Assembly (NCBI GenBank): GCA_038237925.1
Contig: JBBRYF010000022.1
Location: 1 to 30,247 of the forward strand
Direction of reading: 5' to 3'
Length of the DNA stretch: 30,247 bases
Source of the DNA: AC-32 sp038237925
GTDB lineage: Bacteria > Actinomycetota > Thermoleophilia > Gaiellales > Gaiellaceae
Below are positions 8,325 to 15,741 of this stretch, one piece after another. The position numbers and the translations under genes are program-made. The number at the start of each line of letters is the position of its first letter. Position 1 is the first letter of the stretch. Below the pieces are notes generated by a model, which saw only the letters and a list, made by a program, of their open reading frames with translations, had not been told where the DNA came from and searched no databases.

Positions 8325-10229
8325 GTGCTCCGGGTGCTGGATCGCTGGGCGGCGGGCCTGCTGCTCGGCGCCGGCGGGGTCCTGGCGGCGGTTTCGGGTC
8401 TCTTTTCGTCTGGATCGTCGAGCGGGCGGCTCACGTGGATCGGGCTCGCGGCTCTGTGCCTTGCGGCCGCCGCGGGCGCCGGCGCGCTCGTGGGCTTGCC
8501 GCGCCCGGCACTCTCGCGGGAGGCGGTTGCGGCGCTCGGCTTCCTCATCGCGTTCGTCGCCTGGGAGGGCGTCTCGGTGCTGTGGTCGATCGAGGCCGAC
8601 CGCTCGTGGGCGTACCTGAACCGCGGGCTCGTCTACGTCGCGTTCGCGGTGGTGGGGCTCTGGCTCGGGCCGTGGGTGCGCGAGTGGGCCTACGTGTTGG
8701 CCGGCGCGCTGGCGCTGCCGCTCGGCTGGGCGCTGCTCGGGAAGGCGGTGCCCGCGCTCGGCAGCTCGGGGCGGATCGCGCGGCTGAGCTCGCCGATCGG
8801 ATACTGGAACGCGCTCGGGCTGCTCTTCGCGATGGCGCTGCCGCTGGCGCTGTGGCTCGCGGCTCGACGAGAGCACCGGCACTGGCTGCGGGCGGCCGGG
8901 GTCGTCTACGTCTACGCGATTCTCGTGGGGCTGCTGCTCACGTATTCGCGCGGAGGCGTGCTCGCGGCCGGCCTCGCGATCGGGATCTGGCTCGTACTCG
9001 GGTCCCCGCGGGTCGAGAGCGCGGCGGCGCTGCTGCTCGGCGGGGGAGCGGGGTTGGGCGTCGGGGGGTGGGCCTTCACGCGGCCGGGTCTGACGACGGA
9101 CAATGCGGCTCACGCACTGCGCGTGCACGACGGCGCTTGGTTCGGGGTCGTGTTCGTGCTCGGCGCGGCTGCGGTTGGCGCGCTGGCCTACCTGGGGTCG
9201 CTCGTCGAGGAGCGGCGGCCGCTGAACGACGCCCGGCGGCGGCTCGTCGGGAGGGTGTTGCTGGGCGTGCTCGTCGCGGTGGTCGCGGTCGGCCTGGTCG
9301 TGCTCGTCGCCGCGGCGAAGCCTCAGGCTTGGTACCGCGACTTCACCTCCCAGCCGACCGACGCCGCACTGCAGGCTGGCCCGCAACACCTGGTCAACGC
9401 GAGCTCCTCGAGCCGCTGGCTCTGGTGGAAGGAGGCGTGGCGCGCATGGAACGGATCGCCGTGGCGCGGCACCGGCGCGGGCAGCTTCGAGCTCACGCAC
9501 CGGATGCTGCGGACGAACAACATCGTCGTCACGGAGCCGCACAACGTGCTGCTCCAGTTCCTGACCGAGACCGGGGTCATCGGGTTCTTCTTCGCGTTCG
9601 CATCGATCGCGGCGGCGACGGTGGGGGTGGTGCGGCGGTTGCGGCGGCGCGCGGAGCCGGCCGCTGTCGCGCTCGCTGCGCTCGCGGCTGCCTACGTGCT
9701 CCACGGGCTCGTCGACTTCGACTGGGACTTCGTCGCGGTGACGGCGCCGTTCCTGCTCTCCGTCGGGGCGCTGCTCGGCGGGCCGGCCGTGCGGGACGAG
9801 CCTCGCGTCGCGTGGTCGCCTCTTCCGGCTGTGGTGGCGGTCGTAGTCGGGATCTCGCTGCTGACGCCGTGGTTCGCGGCGCGGAAGACGGACTCGGCGC
9901 GGGCCGCGATCGCGGACGGCCGGCCGCTGCGCGCCTACCGTGACGCGCGCGACGCGCGCTCGCTGAACCCGCTCGCGCTCGACCCGATGCTCGTGCAGGC
10001 GGAGGCGCTGGTGCAGTTCGGCGACTTCCAGGCCGCGCGCGACCTATACGTCCAGGCGGTTCGCCTGCAGCCGCTGAACTGGCAGCCCTGGTACTACCTC
10101 GGGCGTTTCGAGGAGGACCAGCAGGACTGGACGCGCGCGTTACCGCCGCTCGAGCGGGCGGTGCAGCTCGATCCGCTGAACTCGATCCCGTCGGCCGAGC
10201 TCGCGCGCGCTAAGTCGCTCGCGCAGTGA
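8325..10229 (+). CDS. O-antigen ligase-like membrane protein with C-terminal TPRs
   Basis: Wzy_C/WaaL-type integral membrane protein that probably ligates or polymerises a lipid-linked glycan at the outer face of the membrane. About ten to twelve helices fill residues 5-520. Family landmarks include SPIGYWNALGLLFAM, the TYSRGG motif with its Arg, and EPHNVLLQFLTETGVIGF in a late loop. The last ~110 residues are TPR-like (ALVQFGDFQAARDLYVQAV, then WYYLGRFEEDQQDWTRAL). Start GTG 8325 (634 residues) is preferred over ATG 8307 because TAGCCT sits 8 nt upstream. The neighbouring methyltransferase, LytR_C protein and epimerase suggest a surface-polysaccharide cluster. Its end overlaps the convergent methyltransferase gene by 20 bp. 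Confidence 0.82.
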   Translation: MLRVLDRWAAGLLLGAGGVLAAVSGLFSSGSSSGRLTWIGLAALCLAAAAGAGALVGLPRPALSREAVAALGFLIAFVAWEGVSVLWSIEADRSWAYLNRGLVYVAFAVVGLWLGPWVREWAYVLAGALALPLGWALLGKAVPALGSSGRIARLSSPIGYWNALGLLFAMALPLALWLAARREHRHWLRAAGVVYVYAILVGLLLTYSRGGVLAAGLAIGIWLVLGSPRVESAAALLLGGGAGLGVGGWAFTRPGLTTDNAAHALRVHDGAWFGVVFVLGAAAVGALAYLGSLVEERRPLNDARRRLVGRVLLGVLVAVVAVGLVVLVAAAKPQAWYRDFTSQPTDAALQAGPQHLVNASSSSRWLWWKEAWRAWNGSPWRGTGAGSFELTHRMLRTNNIVVTEPHNVLLQFLTETGVIGFFFAFASIAAATVGVVRRLRRRAEPAAVALAALAAAYVLHGLVDFDWDFVAVTAPFLLSVGALLGGPAVRDEPRVAWSPLPAVVAVVVGISLLTPWFAARKTDSARAAIADGRPLRAYRDARDARSLNPLALDPMLVQAEALVQFGDFQAARDLYVQAVRLQPLNWQPWYYLGRFEEDQQDWTRALPPLERAVQLDPLNSIPSAELARAKSLAQ

Positions 10230-10935
10230 GCCAGATCTGCGTCCAGAAGGGCGCGAGGATGCGGTAGACGAGCGGCTCGGCGAAGTGGGCAGCAGTGTCG
10301 GCCGGCGCGCTCGAGAAGAGCCGCTTGCGGTTGTTGTGGAAGCGGCGGACGTTGGTGAAGCCCGCGTCTCGCAGGAGCCGCTTGAGGCGGCCCGAGCTGT
10401 AGCCGAGCTCGGTCGTGCCGTAGGCGTCGCTTGCGTCGCGGCCCTGGAAGCGGTGCTTCCAGTTCGGCTCGGCGAGGAGCAGGCGGCCGCCCGGCTTGAG
10501 GGCTCGCCGCGCTGCCGCGACGACGAGCTCGGGGCGCTCACTGTGGTGGAGCGCGTCGTAGATCAAGCAGGCGTCGAAGCGGCGGCCGAGGTCGAGCTGC
10601 TCGTAGTCGCCGGCCTCGAAGTGGACGTCGACGCCCTCGCGATCGGCCTCGGCGCGGGCGATCGCGATCATCTCGGGCGAGATGTCGTAGCCCTCGGCCT
10701 GGACACCGTGGCGCGCGGCGAAGCGCGTCATCCAGCCGGAGCCGCAGCCGAGCTCGACGAGGCTCGAGCCGGCGTGCAGGTCGAGCAGCTGGAGGGCGTA
10801 GCCGAAGTCGATCAGCAGGCGCGCGGTCTCCCGCGGGTTGTGTCCGAACGGCTTGGAGCGGATCCACTCCCGGCCTTCCTCGCCGACGGCGCTCGGGTAG
10901 TCGATCTCCGCCTGCTTGCGGTCGTCTTCGGCCAC
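10210..10935 (-). CDS. Class I SAM-dependent methyltransferase
   Basis: A 241-residue methyltransferase of the Methyltransf_11/25 type. Motif I is LVELGCGSGWMTRFA, followed by the acidic post-I strand GYDISPEMI, motif II/III CLIYDALHHSE, and LKPGGRLLLAEP. The acceptor is unknown. The Cys-free DALHHSE loop and basic C-terminal half (RRFHNNRKRLFSS) resemble enzymes acting on small molecules, sugars or lipids. The surface-glycan neighbours suggest a glycan or lipid-linked substrate (inference). The frame is open to 10974, but GTG 10935 is chosen because TATCAT lies 7 nt upstream in the leaderless arrangement seen elsewhere here. It overlaps the ligase gene tail-to-tail by 20 bp. Confidence 0.83.
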   Translation of the reverse strand: MAEDDRKQAEIDYPSAVGEEGREWIRSKPFGHNPRETARLLIDFGYALQLLDLHAGSSLVELGCGSGWMTRFAARHGVQAEGYDISPEMIAIARAEADREGVDVHFEAGDYEQLDLGRRFDACLIYDALHHSERPELVVAAARRALKPGGRLLLAEPNWKHRFQGRDASDAYGTTELGYSSGRLKRLLRDAGFTNVRRFHNNRKRLFSSAPADTAAHFAEPLVYRILAPFWTQIWLTARAT

Positions 10936-10942
10936 GGCTCGG

Positions 10943-10948
10943 ATGATA
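10943..10948 (-). promoter_or_regulatory. -10-like element for the methyltransferase gene
   Basis: Read on the minus strand, TATCAT ends 7 nt before GTG 10935. A possible -35 (TTGGCC) sits about 16 nt upstream. The layout suggests a leaderless mRNA. Confidence 0.45.
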
Positions 10949-10995
10949 GGCCCGCGCCTCGCCTGGCCAACCAAACCCGGTGTCAGACGTAGGCG

Positions 10996-11508
10996 CTAGC
11001 CGCCGACGACGACCGCTAGCTTTGCGCCGTGCAGGTCGCGCGGGCGCAGGCCGTCGAGCGGCGAGACCAGGCGGATCTGGAGGTCGCGCGCCAGGCGTAG
11101 CGCCTCGCCGCGGCGGCCGGCTCGGTACATGACGACGCTCTGGCCGTAGCCACCGCGCGGTGCATTGCCGACCTGACCCAGCTTGTATCCACGGGCGCGC
11201 ACGCGCGAGGCTTCGGCGGCTGCCGCGCCGGAAATGCCGTTGCCGTTGAGGATCGTCACCGAGACGAGCCGGCGCTCGAGCAGCGCGCCCGTCGGGGTCG
11301 TGGCCGGCTTGTTCACCGCGGGAAGAGGCGCCGCGGCCGCTGTGCTATGGGATCGGTGCAGGACGGGCTTGGCGAGCAACGCGATCCCGAGGATCAGCAG
11401 GCCGAGCAGCTCGACCGTCGCGATCCCCGCGGCGACGACGGCGATCGTGCGCCAGGGATGGCTCTGGTGGCCGCTCGGGCCGGAGGGATTCGGAAGGACG
11501 TGCTCCAC
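10996..11508 (-). CDS. Membrane-anchored LytR_C-domain protein
   Basis: The 170-residue protein has a short cytoplasmic N-terminus, one transmembrane helix (about residues 20-46, TIAVVAAGIATVELLGLLIL), a linker, and a LytR/CpsA/Psr C-terminal-type domain (LytR_C, about residues 80-170). That domain is recognised by VSVTILNGNGISGAAAAEA and the following strands ending AKLAVVVGG. The catalytic LytR_cpsA_psr phosphotransferase domain is absent, so this is a stand-alone accessory or binding domain outside the membrane, probably contacting cell-wall polysaccharide. The GTG start (11506-11508) lies inside the left arm of a perfect 11-bp inverted repeat, which could hide the start codon in mRNA. It lies 71 bp downstream of the epimerase gene, same strand. 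Confidence 0.78.
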   Translation of the reverse strand: MEHVLPNPSGPSGHQSHPWRTIAVVAAGIATVELLGLLILGIALLAKPVLHRSHSTAAAAPLPAVNKPATTPTGALLERRLVSVTILNGNGISGAAAAEASRVRARGYKLGQVGNAPRGGYGQSVVMYRAGRRGEALRLARDLQIRLVSPLDGLRPRDLHGAKLAVVVGG

Positions 11509-11535
11509 GGCGGATCGTTCGATTCGCCGTGGAGC
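11502..11535. repeat. Inverted repeat overlapping the LytR_C gene start
   Basis: Perfect 11-bp arms GCTCCACGGCG (11502-11512) and CGCCGTGGAGC (11525-11535) flank 12 nt that themselves contain ATCG-TT-CGAT. The left arm contains the GTG start codon of the minus-strand LytR_C gene. Confidence 0.8.
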
Positions 11536-11538
11536 CGC

Positions 11539-11581
11539 GCCCTCCTGCTAGTAGGAGGGCTTTGTGGAACCAAGCCCTCCT
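11539..11581 (-). terminator. Three-arm hairpin between epimerase and LytR_C genes
   Basis: On the minus strand the epimerase stop codon lies in the first arm of a perfect 10-bp stem (AGGAGGGCTT, 9-nt loop, AAGCCCTCCT; plus-strand 11553-11581). A third arm (11539-11546) can pair with the middle arm instead, giving an 8-bp stem. There is no U-tract, so a Rho-independent terminator is only one reading. Alternating structures upstream of the LytR_C gene are another. Confidence 0.5.
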
Positions 11582-12482
11582 AGCCCGAGAACGACTCCCA
11601 GGTCCGCCGCAACCCGTCTTCGAGCGAAGTCTCGGCGCGCCAGCCGAGCTCCCGCTGCGCGCGCGAGGGGTCGAGGACGCTCCGCTGCAGCTCGCCGAGG
11701 CGCGCCGGTGCCTCCTCGGCTTCCACCGACGACCCGGCCACGCGCCGGCACAGCTCGTAGAGCTCGACGACCGAGGTCTCGATCCCTGTGCCGACGTTGA
11801 AGACGCCTCCACCCTGTCCGGCCGCGGCCACCGTCGCCTGCGCGACGTCGCCGGCGTAGACGTAATCGCGCGTCTGGCTCCCGTCGCCGAAGATCCGCGG
11901 CGCCTCGCCTTCCGCGAGCTTCCCGAAGAAGATCGCAACGACGCCCGCCTCGCCGTGCGGGTCCTGCCGCGGCCCATAGACGTTGCCGTAGCGCAGCGAG
12001 ACGTGACCCGCCCCGTAGAGCCGGTCATAGGCCGCGAGGTACTCCTCGCCGGCGAGCTTCGAGACGCCGTAGGGCGCGAGCGGCCGGCGCTCCGACTCCT
12101 CCGGGGCCGGCCCGTCGCACTCGCCGTAGATCGCACCGCCGGTCGAGCTGAAGACAAGCTGCGTCTCGTGCGCGCGCGCGGCCTCCAGCACCGCGATCGT
12201 GCCGAGCACGTTCACGTCCGCGTCGTGCAGCGGCCGGTCGACAGAGACCCGCACGTCGACCTGCGCCGCGAGGTGGAAGCAGACCTCGGGCCGCGCCTCG
12301 CCGAAGATCGCGTCGACCCCCTCGCGGATGTCGGCCTCGATCAACCGAGCTGCGCCGGGCACGTTCTCGCGCTTGCCGTTCGAGAGGTCGTCGACGACGG
12401 TCACCTCGTCGCCGCGCGCGAGCAGCGCCTCGACCACGTGCGAGCCGATGAACCCCGCGCCCCCTGTCACGATCGCCCGCAC
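11580..12482 (-). CDS. NAD-dependent epimerase/dehydratase (UDP-glucose 4-epimerase-like)
   Basis: Extended short-chain dehydrogenase acting on a nucleotide sugar, cytoplasmic. The 300-residue protein has the Rossmann motif GGAGFIGSH at residues 7-15, the catalytic SSTGGAIYGE segment, and YGVSK (Y138, K142). SLRYGNVYGPRQDP and the late DYVYAGDVA segment are typical of GalE/RmlB relatives. The frame is open to 12545, but GTG 12482 places the Rossmann strand (VRAIVTGGAGF) at the N-terminus and has TAGGAT 8 nt upstream. The exact sugar cannot be told. With the ligase, methyltransferase and LytR_C genes it probably supplies or modifies sugars for a surface polysaccharide. Confidence 0.88.
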   Translation of the reverse strand: MRAIVTGGAGFIGSHVVEALLARGDEVTVVDDLSNGKRENVPGAARLIEADIREGVDAIFGEARPEVCFHLAAQVDVRVSVDRPLHDADVNVLGTIAVLEAARAHETQLVFSSTGGAIYGECDGPAPEESERRPLAPYGVSKLAGEEYLAAYDRLYGAGHVSLRYGNVYGPRQDPHGEAGVVAIFFGKLAEGEAPRIFGDGSQTRDYVYAGDVAQATVAAAGQGGGVFNVGTGIETSVVELYELCRRVAGSSVEAEEAPARLGELQRSVLDPSRAQRELGWRAETSLEDGLRRTWESFSG

Positions 12483-12490
12483 CGCCTCAT

Positions 12491-12496
12491 ATCCTA
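12491..12496 (-). promoter_or_regulatory. -10-like element for the epimerase gene
   Basis: Minus-strand TAGGAT ends 8 nt before GTG 12482. A GAGG between them is only 2 nt from the start, too close for a normal ribosome-binding site. Confidence 0.4.
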
Positions 12497-12550
12497 GGGA
12501 AGTGCTCCATCCAGCAATGTCCCCCGGCCTCTCGCCCGCTATCACGCTGC

Positions 12551-12616
12551 GCCAGAGCCCACCCTCGACCTTGCCCAGGCAACCAGCCTGGGCCGCGGCC
12601 GACTGCGGACTCTGGC
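12551..12616 (+). other. Structured leader upstream of tmk
   Basis: A perfect hairpin GCCCAGGC-aacca-GCCTGGGC (12573-12593) is nested in an outer stem GCCAGAG (12551-12557) / CTCTGGC (12610-12616), with an imperfect middle stem TCGACC/GGCCGA. It lies 50 bp before the tmk ATG. It could be a 5' UTR element, or a terminator of something from the left; no U-tract is present. Confidence 0.35.
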
Positions 12617-12665
12617 TTGGTGCTAGCGACCGAGAGTCCGGACGACATCACTGGACGAAGCACTG

Positions 12666-13262
12666 ATGTTCATAACGTTCGAAGGCCTCGACGGCTCCGG
12701 CAAGTCGACCCAGGCGCAGCTCCTCGCCGAGGCCCTCGCCGGGGACGGGCACGACGTCGTCTCGACCCGCGAGCCTGGCGGCACCGAGCTCGGCGAGCGC
12801 GTGCGCGAGCTGCTCCTCGCCGGCGGCGACGTGGCGCCGTGGGCGGAGGCCGCGCTCTTCGTCGCGGCGCGCGCCCAGCTCGTCGACGACGTGATCGCCC
12901 CGGCTCTCGAGCGCGGAGCCGACGTGGTCTGCGACCGCTACCTCGATTCGTCGCTTGCCTACCAGGGGATCGCACGCGGACTCGGGCTCGACCGCGTGCT
13001 AGAGCTGAACCTGAACGCGGTGCGCGGCCTTCTCCCCGACCGGACTTTCCTGCTCCTCGTGGATCCCGACGAATCGGCGAGGCGCGTCGGCGAGGACGGC
13101 GACCGGATCGAGCGCGAGGCCGGCGACTTCCGCGCACGGGTCGACGCGGCGTATCGTCAGCTCGCGGAGTTCTTCCCGCAGCGGATCACGACGATCGACG
13201 GCACGCGCCCGCCGCGCGAGATCGCAGAGGGGGTGCGCGACGAGCTTCGACAGCGTTCCTGA
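12666..13262 (+). CDS. tmk: Thymidylate kinase
   Basis: Phosphorylates dTMP to dTDP with ATP, an essential step of dTTP synthesis. The 198-residue protein starts MFITFEGLDGSGKST, with the P-loop at residues 7-15. It has the dTMP-binding REPGGTELGERVRELLL, the DRY motif in VVCDRYLDSSLAYQG, and a LID region around residues 140-155. Length is normal for the family. No Shine-Dalgarno sequence is evident before ATG 12666. A long imperfect hairpin lies just upstream. The 3' end overlaps the beginning of holB, a pairing common in bacteria, so both probably sit in one operon with the following aldo/keto reductase. Confidence 0.95.
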   Translation: MFITFEGLDGSGKSTQAQLLAEALAGDGHDVVSTREPGGTELGERVRELLLAGGDVAPWAEAALFVAARAQLVDDVIAPALERGADVVCDRYLDSSLAYQGIARGLGLDRVLELNLNAVRGLLPDRTFLLLVDPDESARRVGEDGDRIEREAGDFRARVDAAYRQLAEFFPQRITTIDGTRPPREIAEGVRDELRQRS

Positions 13263-14319
13263 GCAGGCCGAGGCGAAGCGCCTGCTCGCGGCGGCCCTGG
13301 CCGACGGCCCCGCGCACGCGTACCTCTTCCACGGGCCGGCGGGGGTCGGGAAGCGCGTGACGGCGCTCGCGTTCGCGGCAGAGCTCCTCGACCGCGACGT
13401 GCGCGTCCAGCGGCGCTCGCATCCGGACCTGTACGTGCTCGAGCCGCTAGGCGACCAGATCCGGATCGACGCGGTCCGCGAGATGCGGCGCGACCTGCAC
13501 ATGCGGCCGTTCGAGTCGCAGCGGCGCGTCTACCTCGTCTTCGGCGCGCACGTCTTGAACGACGAGGCGGCCGACGCGCTGCTGAAGGACCTCGAGGAGC
13601 CGCCTGAGTACGCGGTGATCGTGCTCGTCGCCGACGAGGTCGGCTCCCTCGCCGAGACGATCCGCTCGCGCTGCCAGGCCGTGCCGTTCCGGCGGCTCTC
13701 GGAGCGGGCGGTGCGCGAGCAGGTGCTCGCCCGCGCGCCGGAGCTCTCGGAGGAGGAGGCGACGTCGATCGCGCGCGTGGCGGGCGGGAGGCTCGACCGC
13801 GCCGAAAGGCTGCTCGACCCGACCGCGGCCAAGCGGCGCGCGGCCCTGCTCGAGACGGCGCGCTCGGTCTACGCGGCCGACTTCGACCCGGGCGCGGCGG
13901 CTCGCAAGGTCCTGGAGGCTGCACGTGAGCGCGCGGCCGAGGCGAAGGAGCGCGAGGAGACGGCGATCGAGGAACTCGACCTTCCGGCTCGCGAGGCCGA
14001 GCAGCGAGTGCGCCGCGCCGCCCGGGGCGCCGAGCGCGAGGAGCTGCTCGCGTCGCTCGAGGAGCTTGCGTCCTGGTACCGCGACCTGGTGGCCGCGGCC
14101 GCGGGCGCGGAGCAGGCGCTGCTCCACGTCGACCGCGCCGAGCAGCTCCACGAGGACGGGACACTCGAACGCCTCGAAGGGGCCGAGCGCGCAGCGGAGC
14201 TCGTGCGCGAGACCTGGCGCAAGCTCGAGGAGTTCCAGCTCTCGTCGGCCCTCGCGCTCGAGGCGATGTTCGTCGAGCTCAGGCGCGCCTTCGTAGGATC
14301 GATCGCGGTGCCCGCATGA
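13246..14319 (+). CDS. holB: DNA polymerase III delta' subunit (clamp loader), start codon unclear
   Basis: Clamp-loader subunit that helps load the beta sliding clamp. The reading frame contains FDSVPEQAEAKRLLAAAL, HAYLFHGPAGVGKR (P-loop), then DQIRIDAVREM, DALLKDLEEPPEYAVIVLV (Walker B and sensor region) and SRCQAVPFRRLS (SRC motif). The P-loop lies upstream of the first in-frame GTG (13357), so that GTG cannot be the true start. Upstream of it the frame is open but has no ATG, GTG or TTG; CTG at 13282 and 13297 are the only near-cognates. Homologous sequence seems to begin near 13246, inside tmk. An unusual start codon, translational coupling or a sequence error are possible. The stop overlaps the next ATG as ATGA. 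Confidence 0.85.
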   Translation, partial: FDSVPEQAEAKRLLAAALADGPAHAYLFHGPAGVGKRVTALAFAAELLDRDVRVQRRSHPDLYVLEPLGDQIRIDAVREMRRDLHMRPFESQRRVYLVFGAHVLNDEAADALLKDLEEPPEYAVIVLVADEVGSLAETIRSRCQAVPFRRLSERAVREQVLARAPELSEEEATSIARVAGGRLDRAERLLDPTAAKRRAALLETARSVYAADFDPGAAARKVLEAARERAAEAKEREETAIEELDLPAREAEQRVRRAARGAEREELLASLEELASWYRDLVAAAAGAEQALLHVDRAEQLHEDGTLERLEGAERAAELVRETWRKLEEFQLSSALALEAMFVELRRAFVGSIAVPA

Positions 14320-15257
14320 AGACCACCCGGCTCGGCCGCACCGGTTTCGAGATCTCGCGCGTCGGCTTCGGCGCGTGGGCGCTCGGAGGCGGTAACTGGG
14401 AATGGGGCTGGGGCGAGCAGGACGACGACGACTCGATAGCGGCGATTCATCACGCGCTCGAGCTCGGCGTCAACTGGATCGACACGGCCGCTCAGTACGG
14501 CTTCGGCCACTCCGAATCAATCGTAGGCCGAGCGCTCGAAGGGCTCGACGAGCGGCCGTTCGTCTTCACGAAGGGCGGCCAGCCGGAGGGCCCGGGGCGA
14601 AAGACCGTGCAGACGCTGCGCCGCGACTCGCTCAGGCGCGAGGTCGAGGGCAGCCTCTCGCGCCTGGGCGTGGACGCGATCGACCTCTACCAGATCCATT
14701 GGCCGATCCCCGACGAGGAGATCGAGGAGGGCTGGACGGCGCTCGCCAAGTTCAAGGAGGAGGGCCTCGTCCGCCACATCGGCGTCTCGAACTTCGACGT
14801 CTCGCAGCTGAAGCGCGCCCAGGCGATCGCGCCGGCCGAGACGCTGCAACCGCCGTATTCGCTGATCGACCGCACGGTCGAGGACGAGATCCTGCCGTTC
14901 GCCGAGGAGCAGGGGATCGGCGTGATCGTCTACTCGCCGATGGCCTCGGGCCTGCTCACGGGGAAGATGACACGCGAGCGGATCGAGAGCCTCCCCGACG
15001 ACGACTGGCGCCGTGAGAGCGAGCGGTTCCAGGAGCCCCAGCTCTCGCGCCACCTCGAGCTCGTCGAGCGGCTGAAGCGCGTGGCCGAGCGCCACGGCGT
15101 CTCACCCGGAGCAGTCGCGGTCGCGTGGACGCTCCGCAATCCGGCCGTCGACGGAGCGATCGCGGGGTTCCGTCGGCCCGACCAGGTCGACCCGATCGTC
15201 GTCGCGGGAGAGCTCGAGCTCACGGATGAGGACGTCGCGGAGCTCGAGCGCGGCTAG
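14316..15257 (+). CDS. Aldo/keto reductase
   Basis: NADPH-dependent carbonyl reductase of the (beta/alpha)8 AKR superfamily, cytoplasmic. The 313-residue protein has the catalytic tetrad: D56 in NWIDTA, Y61 in AQYGFGHSE, K86 in FTKGG, and H128 in YQIHWP. The cofactor-binding region near the end includes AIAGFRRPDQV. The substrate is unknown; the family covers aldehydes, ketoses and other carbonyls. The ATG overlaps the holB stop (ATGA), so it is translationally coupled to replication genes, which is probably positional rather than functional. Its TAG stop shares CTAG with the convergent membrane-protein gene. Confidence 0.92.
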   Translation: MKTTRLGRTGFEISRVGFGAWALGGGNWEWGWGEQDDDDSIAAIHHALELGVNWIDTAAQYGFGHSESIVGRALEGLDERPFVFTKGGQPEGPGRKTVQTLRRDSLRREVEGSLSRLGVDAIDLYQIHWPIPDEEIEEGWTALAKFKEEGLVRHIGVSNFDVSQLKRAQAIAPAETLQPPYSLIDRTVEDEILPFAEEQGIGVIVYSPMASGLLTGKMTRERIESLPDDDWRRESERFQEPQLSRHLELVERLKRVAERHGVSPGAVAVAWTLRNPAVDGAIAGFRRPDQVDPIVVAGELELTDEDVAELERG

Positions 15258-15637
15258 GCGAAGCGGGTGCGACGCTTGCCGCTCTCGAGCTCGTCGATCG
15301 CGGTGTGCGCGACCCAGTTCACGAGCCAGATGATCAGCACGATGCCGAGGTAGGTCCAGAAGCCGTCGATCGAGAAGTGCGGCGCCGCCCACTCGGCGAG
15401 CGCGACCATCGCGATGTTGATCGCGAGCATGAAGAGCCCGAGCGTGAGGATCACGAGCGGCAGCGTGAGCACGGTGAGGATCGGCTTGAGCACGCCGTTG
15501 GCGATCCCGAGCACGGCGGCTCCGATCAGGTACGACCAGAACCCGTGGATCGCGACGCTCGTGAAGATCGCGTTGGCGATCCAGAGCGCGGCGGCGTTGA
15601 TGGCCCAGGCGACGACGAGGCGCAGCACGAGGGCCAT
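15254..15637 (-). CDS. Phage-holin superfamily IV (YvlD-like) four-helix membrane protein
   Basis: A 127-residue integral membrane protein with four predicted helices: about residues 3-24, 31-50, 54-80 and 95-118. GIANGVLKPILTVLTLPLVILTLGLFMLAINIAMV is the signature of the PF04020-type family (annotated phage holin IV or YvlD), listed here only to its first 20 residues as GIANGVLKPILTVLTLPLVI. Despite the name, members are widespread chromosomal proteins of uncertain role, some linked to envelope stress. The short basic tail ESGKRRTRFA is cytoplasmic. The gene is divergent from the tRNA-Thr gene, about 30 bp away. Confidence 0.82.
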   Translation of the reverse strand: MALVLRLVVAWAINAAALWIANAIFTSVAIHGFWSYLIGAAVLGIANGVLKPILTVLTLPLVILTLGLFMLAINIAMVALAEWAAPHFSIDGFWTYLGIVLIIWLVNWVAHTAIDELESGKRRTRFA

Positions 15638-15652
15638 CCTACGAGACGGCGA

Positions 15653-15658
15653 TACACT
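15653..15658 (+). promoter_or_regulatory. -10-like element of the tRNA-Thr gene
   Basis: TACACT lies 10 nt before the first base of the mature tRNA. No clear -35 was recognised. Confidence 0.4.
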
Positions 15659-15668
15659 GGCGCTCCCT

Positions 15669-15741
15669 GCCGACGTAGCTCAGCTGGTAGAGCACTTCAC
15701 TCGTAATGAAGGGGTCCCCGGTTCGAGTCCGGGCGTCGGCT
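15669..15741 (+). tRNA. tRNA-Thr (anticodon CGT)
   Basis: A full cloverleaf can be drawn. Acceptor GCCGACG (15669-15675) pairs with CGTCGGC (15734-15740), followed by discriminator T. The anticodon stem CTTCA/TGAAG closes the loop CTCGTAA with anticodon CGT at 15702-15704. The T-arm is CCCGG-TTCGAGT-CCGGG. CCA is not encoded. The last 42 bases are repeated downstream, which marks this gene as an integration site. Confidence 0.96.

Noticed and set aside
12551..12616. SRP RNA or another known small RNA
   Set aside because: The conserved SRP loop sequences are missing and the fold does not match.
15254..15637. Prophage lysis gene (holin)
   Set aside because: The family name is misleading; no phage genes are nearby and the protein is a common chromosomal four-helix membrane protein.
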